Positions 5,761 through 10,794 of a stretch of 10,794 bases of DNA are shown in pieces; position 1 is the first letter of the stretch; the number at the start of each line of letters is the position of its first letter. The DNA comes from an uncultured Solirubrobacterales bacterium. GTDB taxonomy: Bacteria > Actinomycetota > Thermoleophilia > Solirubrobacterales > Solirubrobacteraceae. The notes under the pieces were generated by a model that worked only from the letters and a program-made list of their open reading frames with translations, had not been told where the DNA came from and searched no databases. The DNA lies in the NCBI GenBank assembly GCA_903830015.1, contig CAIKSH010000049.1:1-10794 (forward strand), read 5' to 3'. A program made the position numbers and the translations under genes.

Positions 5761-6285
5761 TCAGACTCCCGCCTCGGCGGCCACGATTCCCTCGAGCTGC
5801 TTGATGGCGCGATGGATCAGCACCTTGGTGGCGCCGTCGCTCTTGCCCATGGCCCGGGCGATCTCCCGGTTGTTCATGCCCAGGGCGAACCGCATGATCA
5901 GGGCATCGCGCCGGTCGTCGGGAAGCTGCTGGACCGACTCGAGCACGTGGCGCAGCTCCTCGCGGCCCTCGACAAGCTCCTCGGTCGTGTGGAGGTCCCC
6001 CGGCTCGGCGATGGCGTCGAGGTTGGCCTGGGGCTTGCGGGCCTTGTCCCGGTAGTAGTTGGCGGCGAGGTTGTGGGCGATGCGGATCAGCCACGGCCGC
6101 AGCGGGCGCCCGTTGGACTCCTCCAGAGCGCGCCCGAAGTGCCGGTAGGCCTGAAGGAAGGTCTGCTCGGTGAGGTCCTCGGCGTCGTGATGGTTGCCGA
6201 CCCGGTAGTACGAGTAGGAGTAGACGTCCCTGAGGTGGGCGCGGTAGCACTCGGTGAACCGCTCGTCGAGTTCCTCCTTCTCCAC
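5761..6285 (-). CDS. ECF-type RNA polymerase sigma factor (sigma-70 family)
   Basis: This alternative sigma factor would direct RNA polymerase to a stress or envelope regulon. The 174-aa protein has only regions 2 and 4, as ECF sigmas do. Region 2 (about 8-80) includes VYSYSYYRVGNHHDAEDLTEQTF and the −10-recognition segment PWLIRIAHNLAANYYRD. Region 4 (about 115-168) includes LPDDRRDALIMRFALGMNNREIARAMGKSDGATKVLIHRAIKQL with its helix-turn-helix. GTG at 6283-6285 is used because it opens the conserved N-terminus and a TAGGCT −10 lies 9 bases upstream, without a Shine-Dalgarno. It sits 27 bases after the PlsC-GpsA gene and 1 base before a single-TM protein, then a rhomboid protease. It probably has its own promoter as well as read-through from the lipid gene. 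Confidence 0.92.
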   Translation of the reverse strand: MEKEELDERFTECYRAHLRDVYSYSYYRVGNHHDAEDLTEQTFLQAYRHFGRALEESNGRPLRPWLIRIAHNLAANYYRDKARKPQANLDAIAEPGDLHTTEELVEGREELRHVLESVQQLPDDRRDALIMRFALGMNNREIARAMGKSDGATKVLIHRAIKQLEGIVAAEAGV

Positions 6286-6294
6286 TGCGCAGGG

Positions 6295-6300
6295 AGCCTA
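6295..6300 (-). promoter_or_regulatory. −10 box of the ECF sigma gene
   Basis: TAGGCT on the − strand ends 9 bases before GTG 6285, inside the 27-base gap after the PlsC-GpsA stop. No GGAAC-type ECF −35 is evident upstream, so autoregulation is not supported by what I can see. The box suggests a separate, near-leaderless sigma transcript. Confidence 0.45.
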
Positions 6301-6312
6301 TCCCGGGCATCG

Positions 6313-8019
6313 TCAGACCACCCGCGCCCCGACTATCCGGCGCGGCTCGGTAACCGAGCGCGCGAAGGCTTCGGCATCCTCGGACCCGGTGACCACCCCG
6401 GCGAGCCCCCGCAGGGCCGGGCAGCGGCCGCCGGCGGCTTCGATCCCGTCGGCCAGCGGCCCCACGCTCTCCAGCGCCTCGGCCACCTGGCCGAGCTCCT
6501 CGCGAACCTCATCGGCGCCCTTCCCCTCGGCCAGCAGCTCGCCGGCCCGGCGGTTGCGCCCGCCCTCGGCAACCACCGAGGCCATCAGGTCACCGGCACC
6601 GGCCAGCCCGGTCCAGCTCCCGGAGCTGGCGCCCAGCTGCTCGGAGAACGTCGCGATCTCGCTGAACACCTTGCCCGCGGCCGCCCCGGCGGCGTTGGGG
6701 CCGGCGACGGCGGCCGTCATTCCGGCCAGGACGGCGGCGTTGACCGCGATGCCGGCCATCTCGACCCCGGCCACGTCCCGGCTGGCCTCGACATCCAGGC
6801 CGGCGTCGGCCAGGGCCCGGCGCAGCTGGGCCAGGAAGGTCACGTCGTCGCCGGCGATGACCACCGAGGCGCCGTGGTCGAGCGAGTCGGCGGAGTGGGC
6901 CGGCCCGCCCAGGCAGGCGACCGGGTGGCCGGGAAGGCGCTCGCCACAGAAGGCGGTGGGGGTCTGGCCGGTGCCGGGCACGAGGCCCTTGGACATCACG
7001 ACCAGGCCGGTGTGAAGACCCAGCCTCGGGGCCAGTTCGCCAACCGCGGCCGGCAGGTCGGCGGCCGGCACGGCGAGCAGCACGACGTCCATGTGGGTGA
7101 GGTCGATGTCCTCGGCCGGCCCGACCTCGATGCCCGGCTCGAGCGGGTACCCGGGCAGGTAGCGCTCGTTGGAGCCAGCGCCGCTGATCTGCTCGGCCTC
7201 GGCGGCCGTCCGGGCGCCGAGCGCCACGTCGAGGCCCGAACGCCGGAGCATCACCGCCAGCGAGGTTCCCCACGAGCCGGCGCCGATCACCGTCGCGCGC
7301 CGCAACGGCGCCGTGCCGCCGAAGCTCTCCCAGAGCAGCTCGACCTGAGGCCAGATCCGCGAGGTGACCGCGGCCGCGAGCTCGCGGTCGGGGTGCTCGG
7401 TCTTCGGGAACGTCATCGGCTTGCCGGCGCGGATGGTGATCTTGCGGGGGTAGATCCGCCAGCCGCGACGGACGTTCTCGGTCCCGTAGACGGCCACCGG
7501 CACTACGGGAGCGCCGGTTTCGAGGGCCAGGCGCCCAACCCCGCTGCGCGGGTGGCCGAGCGGGCCGGGGCGCACCCGGGTTCCCTCCGGAAAGATCATC
7601 ACCACCTCGCCACGCTCGATCAGCTCGCGGGCCGTGGCCATCGATTCCTCGTCGCCGACGCCGCGGTCGATCGGGAAGGCGCCGAGGTTGCTGATGAACC
7701 AGCTCGCCACCCGGCCGTAGAGGCCGGGCTTCTCGAAGAGCTCACGCTTGGCCACGAAGAAGGCCTGGCGGCGGGTTAGGCCGACGATCAGGAACGGGTC
7801 CAGGAAAGAGCGGTGGTTGAGGGCGACGATCACGCCGCCCTTCTTCGGGATGTTCTCCCTGCCGATGCCGCGGAAGCGGAAGTAGAGTCGGGCCGGCGGC
7901 TCGAGGATCGCGCGAGCCAGCCAGTAGAAGGGCTTGTTTACGCCGCGGACCTTGGCCCGCGCGAGCAGCTCCTCACGGGTCTCCTCCCCGGCTTTTGCGT
8001 GTCGTACCTCTTCGCCCAC
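6313..8019 (-). CDS. PlsC-GpsA fusion: 1-acyl-glycerol-3-phosphate acyltransferase + glycerol-3-phosphate dehydrogenase
   Basis: One 568-aa frame joins two phospholipid-precursor enzymes. The PlsC half (about 30-232) has NHRSFLDP (His69, Asp74), GAFPIDRG, FPEGTR (143-148) and VPVAV, all the acyltransferase motifs. After about 8 residues the GpsA half (241-568) begins with ATVIGAGSWGTSLAVML, then ERYLPG, VVMSKGL (Lys344), GGPAHSAD, GAGDL (474-478) and GGRNRRAG. The Lys normally found in GpsA GALKN is Val426 here (GIAVN), and the SGPxxAxE motif is altered, so dehydrogenase activity is doubtful. GpsA makes glycerol-3-phosphate and PlsC adds the second acyl chain; the intermediate PlsY/PlsB step is absent. 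GTG 8019 is preferred, with AAGAGAG just upstream. A TTG extension to 8085 would overlap the divergent gene. It leads the sigma/rhomboid cluster. Confidence 0.92.
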   Translation of the reverse strand: MGEEVRHAKAGEETREELLARAKVRGVNKPFYWLARAILEPPARLYFRFRGIGRENIPKKGGVIVALNHRSFLDPFLIVGLTRRQAFFVAKRELFEKPGLYGRVASWFISNLGAFPIDRGVGDEESMATARELIERGEVVMIFPEGTRVRPGPLGHPRSGVGRLALETGAPVVPVAVYGTENVRRGWRIYPRKITIRAGKPMTFPKTEHPDRELAAAVTSRIWPQVELLWESFGGTAPLRRATVIGAGSWGTSLAVMLRRSGLDVALGARTAAEAEQISGAGSNERYLPGYPLEPGIEVGPAEDIDLTHMDVVLLAVPAADLPAAVGELAPRLGLHTGLVVMSKGLVPGTGQTPTAFCGERLPGHPVACLGGPAHSADSLDHGASVVIAGDDVTFLAQLRRALADAGLDVEASRDVAGVEMAGIAVNAAVLAGMTAAVAGPNAAGAAAGKVFSEIATFSEQLGASSGSWTGLAGAGDLMASVVAEGGRNRRAGELLAEGKGADEVREELGQVAEALESVGPLADGIEAAGGRCPALRGLAGVVTGSEDAEAFARSVTEPRRIVGARVV

Positions 8020-8066
8020 GTCTCTCTTACCACCGGCGGTGGTCCCGGTTACACGCCGCGCGCGTA

Positions 8067-8072
8067 TAGGTT
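8067..8072 (+). promoter_or_regulatory. −10 box of the 8079 membrane-protein gene (leaderless)
   Basis: TAGGTT, within TATAGGTT (8065-8072), ends 6 bases before GTG 8079. No Shine-Dalgarno is present. The 59-bp gap to the divergent PlsC-GpsA start holds nothing else clear. Confidence 0.5.
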
Positions 8073-8078
8073 GCCGGC

Positions 8079-8585
8079 GTGGCAATCGACCTGAAGAGAA
8101 CCGCGCGGGGCGCCCTGGCCGGGGCGATCGCCGCCGGCGTGTGGGCGATCCAGCAACCGATCGACAAGCGGCTCTTCGGCGTCCCCTACGACGACGTAGA
8201 GCTGCTCGGCAAGTTCGCCACCCGCGGACGGGCGTGGCCGCTGGCCGGCACCGCGATGCACCTGCTCAACGGCGCGCTCTTCGGCGCGCTCTACGCCAAC
8301 GTCGCCCCCTACGTGCCGCTCCCGGCGTGGGCCAAGGGGCCGGCGGCGGGAATGGCCGAGCACCTGGCCTCGTGGCCCGGTGTGAGGATGATCGGGAAGA
8401 TCCACCCGGCCGCCGGCGACTTCCCGCCGCTCTGGGGCGACCACATGGCCTTCGCCCAGGCCACCTGGCGCCACCTGCTGTTCGGGCTGGTGCTCGGCGA
8501 GGCCGAGCGGGCGCTCAACCCGCCGGCGCCGGCCGCTTCCGAAGCACCCGCTCCGGCGCCCGCCGACGCGGCCAGCGCCCGCTAG
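8079..8585 (+). CDS. Small multi-pass membrane protein, unknown function
   Basis: The 168-aa protein is not recognised as a named family. It has three to four likely membrane segments (about 8-26, 54-74, perhaps 84-98, and 122-141), with GALAGAIAAGVWAIQQPIDKRLFG at the first and AMHLLNGALFGALYANV at the second. Five His residues (61, 95, 109, 122, 132) lie in or near the helices, and GDHMAFAQATWRHLLFGLVLGE looks like the conserved core of the last one. The C-terminus (148-168) is a low-complexity Pro/Ala tail, probably cytoplasmic. GTG 8079 is chosen because a TAGGTT −10 lies 6 bases upstream; there is no ribosome site. The tRNA-Thr gene starts 13 bases after its stop. High GC at third positions supports real coding. 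Confidence 0.8.
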   Translation: MAIDLKRTARGALAGAIAAGVWAIQQPIDKRLFGVPYDDVELLGKFATRGRAWPLAGTAMHLLNGALFGALYANVAPYVPLPAWAKGPAAGMAEHLASWPGVRMIGKIHPAAGDFPPLWGDHMAFAQATWRHLLFGLVLGEAERALNPPAPAASEAPAPAPADAASAR

Positions 8586-8588
8586 TGT
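8583..8588 (+). promoter_or_regulatory. Possible tRNA-Thr −10 box overlapping a stop codon
   Basis: TAGTGT starts on the TAG stop of the membrane-protein gene and ends 10 bases before the tRNA 5' end, which would give a very short 5' leader. No clear −35 was found upstream. Read-through from the gene at 8079 is the alternative. A 12-bp palindrome GGCGCCGGCGCC (8590-8601) runs into the tRNA acceptor stem. Confidence 0.35.
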
Positions 8589-8598
8589 CGGCGCCGGC

Positions 8599-8672
8599 GC
8601 CGGAGTAGCTCAGCTGGTCAGAGCACCTGTCTTGTAAACAGGGGGTCGCCGGTTCGAATCCGGCCTCCGGCT
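8599..8672 (+). tRNA. tRNA-Thr (anticodon TGT)
   Basis: A complete cloverleaf can be drawn. The acceptor GCCGGAG (8599-8605) pairs with CTCCGGC (8665-8671), discriminator T8672. The D stem is GCTC/GAGC (8608-8611, 8621-8624). The anticodon stem CCTGT/ACAGG encloses loop CTTGTAA with anticodon TGT at 8633-8635, which reads ACA (Thr). The variable loop is GGGTC, and the T arm is GCCGG-TTCGAAT-CCGGC (8648-8664). The 3' CCA is not encoded. A T5 run at 8677-8681 may mark the transcript end. Confidence 0.96.
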
Positions 8673-8706
8673 TGGGTTTTTCCGGGTAGGCGGTGACGCT
8701 GCGGTG

Positions 8707-8712
8707 TAGTCT
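8707..8712 (+). promoter_or_regulatory. −10 box of the 29-aa microprotein gene (leaderless)
   Basis: TAGTCT ends 6 bases before GTG 8719, the same geometry seen at other starts here. There is no Shine-Dalgarno. It lies 34 bp after the tRNA-Thr gene. Confidence 0.45.
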
Positions 8713-8718
8713 CGCCGC

Positions 8719-8808
8719 GTGAACGCGAAAACACCCTGGTGGGCCTTTGTTCTGGCCGGTGTGGTCGGCGGCGCCGTATTTTTCGGCCTGGATCGTCTTT
8801 TCGGATAG
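8719..8808 (+). CDS. 29-aa single-pass membrane microprotein, unknown function
   Basis: The short frame reads MNAKTPWWAFVLAGVVGG then AVFFGLDRLFG (initiator GTG, stop TAG 8806-8808). It has a Lys/Trp-Trp interface, a hydrophobic helix (about 9-23) with small residues, and a DRLFG end, all of which look like a real membrane peptide. Support comes from the TAGTCT −10 6 bases before the GTG, the codon choice (AAC, GCG, CCC, GGC, CTG, with several T-ending codons), and its fit in the otherwise empty gap between tRNA-Thr and the convergent HMG-CoA reductase gene. It is below the size limit of most gene finders. Function unknown; chance remains possible at this length. Confidence 0.6.
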   Translation: MNAKTPWWAFVLAGVVGGAVFFGLDRLFG

Positions 8809-8821
8809 CCGGCTGGCCGGC
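8808..8821. terminator. Weak hairpin between convergent microprotein and HMG-CoA reductase genes
   Basis: GCCGG-CTGG-CCGGC is a perfect 5-bp stem with a 4-nt loop in the 21-base gap between the two converging stop codons. No U-tract follows on either strand. It may act as a bidirectional GC-type terminator. Confidence 0.3.
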
Positions 8822-8829
8822 CTCCGGCT

Positions 8830-10020
8830 TCAGGGCCGGTTGCGCCCGAGCTCGTCGTGGGCGGTCACCCACTCGTCGGCGACGATCGCCGCCTGGAGCG
8901 AGATGTCGCCGCACAGGACGGTCGCCGCGACGATCTCGGCGAGCTTGCCCACCTTCCCCTCTCCGTAGCAGCCGAGCATCTCGAGGCACTCGCGCTGGGT
9001 GGCCAGGCCCGTCCCGCCTCCGTACGTGGCGACGATCAGCGAAGGGAGCGTCACCGAGCGGTAGTAGTCGCCGTTGGGGAGCACCTCGGAGAAGTCGTAG
9101 GCCGCCGATGACTCGGCGACGTTGGCGGCGTCCTGGCCGGTGGCGATGAAGATCGCGGCGACCGCGTTGGCGGCGTGCGCCCCGTTGTTAACCGTCCCGG
9201 ACATGAACGAGCCCAGGTTGGCCATCAGCCGCGCGCGGAAGCTTCGGCGGGAGTCGACCCGCAGCTCGCTCTCCAGCAGGTCGGCCGGCAGCGTGATCTC
9301 GGCCACCACCCGCTTGCCGCGCGTGTGAAGCATGTTCACCGTCGAAGACTTCTTGTCGGAGGCGAAGTTGGATTCCAGGGCGAAGTTCTCGATCTCCGGG
9401 CGCTGGGAGGCGATCCACTTGCAGGCCGCGGCGGTGGCCTTGCTGGTCATGTTCTGGCCGGCGGCGTCGCCGGTGGTGAAGTTGAAGCGCGTGTAGACGA
9501 GCCGACTGGCCGGGAACTGCTGGATGTCGCGCAGGCGGCCGGAGTTCGTGGTGGCCTCGGCGTGGCGCTTGATCTCGTCGAAGTTCTCGACCAGCCAGGC
9601 GCTGAAGTCCCGGGCCTCCCGGGCACTGTCGAAAGCGAAGACCGGTGCGCGCTGCATGGCGTCGTCGATCACCGTCGTCCTGACGCCACCGGCCAGGCGG
9701 GCGAGCTTCATCCCGCGGCTGTAGCTGGCGACCAGCGTTCCCTCGGTGGTGGCGAGGGGAACGTAGAACTCGCCCTGGGCGTGCTCTCCGTCAACCAGCA
9801 GCGGCCCGGCGACCCCGACCGGCACCTGCGCCGCCCCGATGAAGTTCTCGATGTTCCCGGGCAGAGTGCCCGGTTCCAGCGAGTGGGCGGTGAGTGTTTC
9901 CAGCTCGGCCCCGGTCGCCTCCCGCAGGAAGGTCGTCCGGGCCGCTGCCGCATTCGGCGAATAGTCGTCTTCGGGATCCCGTGGGACCCTGCCCCGCCCG
10001 TCGGCATCCTCCACGCCCAT
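8830..10020 (-). CDS. Hydroxymethylglutaryl-CoA reductase, class I-like
   Basis: HMG-CoA reductase makes mevalonate from HMG-CoA with NAD(P)H, the committed step of the mevalonate isoprenoid route. The 396-aa soluble protein carries ENFIGAAQVPVGVAGPLL (58-75), TTEGTLVASYSRG with catalytic Glu93, a cofactor motif GDAAGQNM (184-191; GDAMGMNM in typical class I enzymes), ASDKK with catalytic Lys223, ATGQDAANVAES with catalytic Asp297, GGGTGLATQ, and a C-terminal AHDELGRNRP with catalytic His388. There is no membrane anchor, as expected in a bacterium. ATG 10020 has a TAGGGT −10 8 bases upstream; AGGGTGA could also serve as a weak ribosome site. No other mevalonate gene is in the window. The upstream neighbour on the same strand is an FAD monooxygenase, with a hairpin between. 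Confidence 0.95.
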   Translation of the reverse strand: MGVEDADGRGRVPRDPEDDYSPNAAAARTTFLREATGAELETLTAHSLEPGTLPGNIENFIGAAQVPVGVAGPLLVDGEHAQGEFYVPLATTEGTLVASYSRGMKLARLAGGVRTTVIDDAMQRAPVFAFDSAREARDFSAWLVENFDEIKRHAEATTNSGRLRDIQQFPASRLVYTRFNFTTGDAAGQNMTSKATAAACKWIASQRPEIENFALESNFASDKKSSTVNMLHTRGKRVVAEITLPADLLESELRVDSRRSFRARLMANLGSFMSGTVNNGAHAANAVAAIFIATGQDAANVAESSAAYDFSEVLPNGDYYRSVTLPSLIVATYGGGTGLATQRECLEMLGCYGEGKVGKLAEIVAATVLCGDISLQAAIVADEWVTAHDELGRNRP

Positions 10021-10028
10021 GGCCGTTC

Positions 10029-10034
10029 ACCCTA
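10029..10034 (-). promoter_or_regulatory. −10 box of the HMG-CoA reductase gene
   Basis: TAGGGT on the − strand ends 8 bases before ATG 10020. It fits the leaderless pattern, though the overlapping AGGGTGA could instead act as a Shine-Dalgarno on a longer transcript. Confidence 0.45.
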
Positions 10035-10048
10035 TTGCGCCGCGGTCC

Positions 10049-10071
10049 TTGCGAAAGCGACCGTCGCGCAA
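10049..10071 (-). terminator. Hairpin after the FAD monooxygenase gene
   Basis: On the − strand TTGC-GCGA-CGG-TCGC-TTTC-GCAA can form an 8-bp stem with a TTTC bulge, starting 7 bases after the monooxygenase TAA. No U-tract follows. It sits between that gene and the HMG-CoA reductase −10 box, so a transcript boundary or an operator is plausible. Confidence 0.3.
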
Positions 10072-10078
10072 CGGGCGA

Positions 10079-10794
10079 TTAACGCCAGGCCCCGTAGACG
10101 AAGCGGTCGGGGCGAATGAGCGCCTTCGTGGCCCGCCCGCGGCGCAGGAAGGCCGAAAGCTCGCCCCCCGGGTCGCCGATGGCCAGCTCATCGCCCTCAC
10201 TGGTGCCGGGTGGCAGGTCGATCCGCAGGACCACGACGCCGAAGCGCGTGGCCAGCTCGCGCACGCCGTGCGGCACGCCCGCCCAGGGGTTCGGTCCGCT
10301 GGCCAGAAGGGCAAAGCGCGGGCCAACCAGGTCGTCCAGGCGGACGCCTTGGCCGTCGGGTCCCGTGACCTCGGGCTGCGGGACCTGCCGGCCAACTATT
10401 CCGAACGGCCGGGGACGACGGCCCAAGAGCCCGCCGCGCAGGCGCGGATCGGGCTTGAACGAGCCGCTGTCGATCCAGCGTCGCGTCACCGGAATGGCCG
10501 AGACCAGATCAAAAAACCTGTCCCGGACGGCAGCGACGCCGGGCTTCACCGTCTGGACGACCGACCCGAGCCTCACCGCCAGGTCGATCAGCTCCTTGGT
10601 GTGGCGCCGGCGCTCGGCCTCGTAGGTTTCGAGAATTTCGATCGAAGCTGCGCCGCGCTCTACGGCGGCGATCTTCCACCAGATGTTCCCGGCGTCCCGT
10701 ACGCCGGCGTTCATGCCCTGGCCGGCGAAGGGCGGGGTGACGTGGGCCGCATCACCGAGCAGGTAAACCCGGCCCCGCCCCCAGTCCGAGGCAA
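10079..10794 (-). CDS. FAD-dependent aromatic-ring monooxygenase (MhpA/PheA-TfdB type), C-terminal part
   Basis: The visible 237 residues are the C-terminal part of a class A flavoprotein hydroxylase; the N-terminal FAD-binding GxGxxG region lies beyond the right edge. The fragment begins with the second FAD/ribityl-binding signature, GRVYLLGDAAHVTPPFAGQGMN then AGVRDAGNIWWK, characteristic of the FAD_binding_3 family. A helical YEAERRRHTKELIDLA segment follows. A thioredoxin-like C-terminal domain (about residue 130 on) has GQGVRLDDLVGPRFALLASG and ends ALIRPDRFVYGAWR, as in 3-(3-hydroxyphenyl)propionate hydroxylase relatives. Stop TAA is at 10079-10081. The internal ATG at 10714 is not the start, since conserved sequence continues upstream of it. 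The substrate is unknown, probably a phenolic or polyketide ring. Confidence 0.9.
   Translation of the reverse strand, partial: ASDWGRGRVYLLGDAAHVTPPFAGQGMNAGVRDAGNIWWKIAAVERGAASIEILETYEAERRRHTKELIDLAVRLGSVVQTVKPGVAAVRDRFFDLVSAIPVTRRWIDSGSFKPDPRLRGGLLGRRPRPFGIVGRQVPQPEVTGPDGQGVRLDDLVGPRFALLASGPNPWAGVPHGVRELATRFGVVVLRIDLPPGTSEGDELAIGDPGGELSAFLRRGRATKALIRPDRFVYGAWR

Noticed and set aside
5422..7779. Very long open frame (785 aa) on the + strand across the sigma and PlsC-GpsA genes
   Set aside because: It is antisense to genes with clear conserved motifs. Its translation is low-complexity Gly/Ala/Arg/His-rich with no domain, a normal by-product of GC-rich codons.
8020..8085. TTG start at 8085 extending PlsC-GpsA by 22 residues
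   Set aside because: It would overlap the divergent gene's start at 8079. The added residues are basic and unconserved in character, and GTG 8019 has an SD-like AAGAGAG.
8677..8681. T5 run after tRNA-Thr as an intrinsic terminator
   Set aside because: No hairpin separate from the tRNA itself precedes it, so it is only mentioned as a possible 3' end.
1..10794. CRISPR array, insertion sequence, phage attachment site or integron at tRNA-Thr
   Set aside because: No spaced repeats, transposase or integrase motifs were seen, and no repeat of the tRNA 3' end was noticed in the window.

Overview
The window is about 70% GC, densely coded, and uses many GTG starts. Many genes begin a few bases after a TAGnnT-like −10 box, so their transcripts are probably leaderless. 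The gene set (steroid/fatty-acid type thiolase, 3-hydroxyacyl-CoA dehydrogenase, PlsC-GpsA fusion, zinc-finger rhomboid, bacterial HMG-CoA reductase) suggests a high-GC actinobacterium. A Thermoleophilia/Solirubrobacterales-type genome is my best guess, by impression only. No mobile element, CRISPR array or phage gene was seen. No gene-free stretch exceeds 300 bases; the longest is 1729-1905.

Layout. (1) 1-1728: a 5'-complete thiolase gene running off the left edge (−) and a divergent 3-hydroxybutyryl-CoA dehydrogenase (+). They share a 102-bp control region with two perfect CCGG-centred palindromes. (2) 1729-1905: an AT-richer spacer with a possible 21-aa ORF (−) that has a textbook Shine-Dalgarno and a start codon inside a perfect hairpin. 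(3) 1906-3249: a CNNM/CBS/CorC membrane protein (−). (4) 3348-4545: pterin-4a-carbinolamine dehydratase (−) and a divergent cobalamin-binding-like protein without a signal peptide (+). Only 31 bp separate them, holding two back-to-back −10 boxes. (5) 4539-8019: a four-gene co-directional cluster (−): PlsC-GpsA fusion, ECF sigma factor, small single-pass membrane protein, zinc-finger rhomboid protease, with gaps of 27, 1 and 18 bases. (6) 8079-8808 (+): a small membrane protein, tRNA-Thr(TGT), and an unannotatable-by-size 29-aa membrane microprotein. (7) 8830-10794 (−): HMG-CoA reductase preceded by the 3' part of an FAD-dependent aromatic-ring monooxygenase that runs off the right edge.

The most interesting idea is in region 5. 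An ECF sigma factor, a translationally coupled single-TM protein with predicted N-out/C-in topology and an Ala/Gly-rich helix, and a rhomboid intramembrane protease are encoded together behind a phospholipid-synthesis fusion gene. This could be a sigma-factor circuit in which a rhomboid, rather than the usual site-2 protease, cuts the membrane regulator. That is inference. The gene order and motifs are seen directly.
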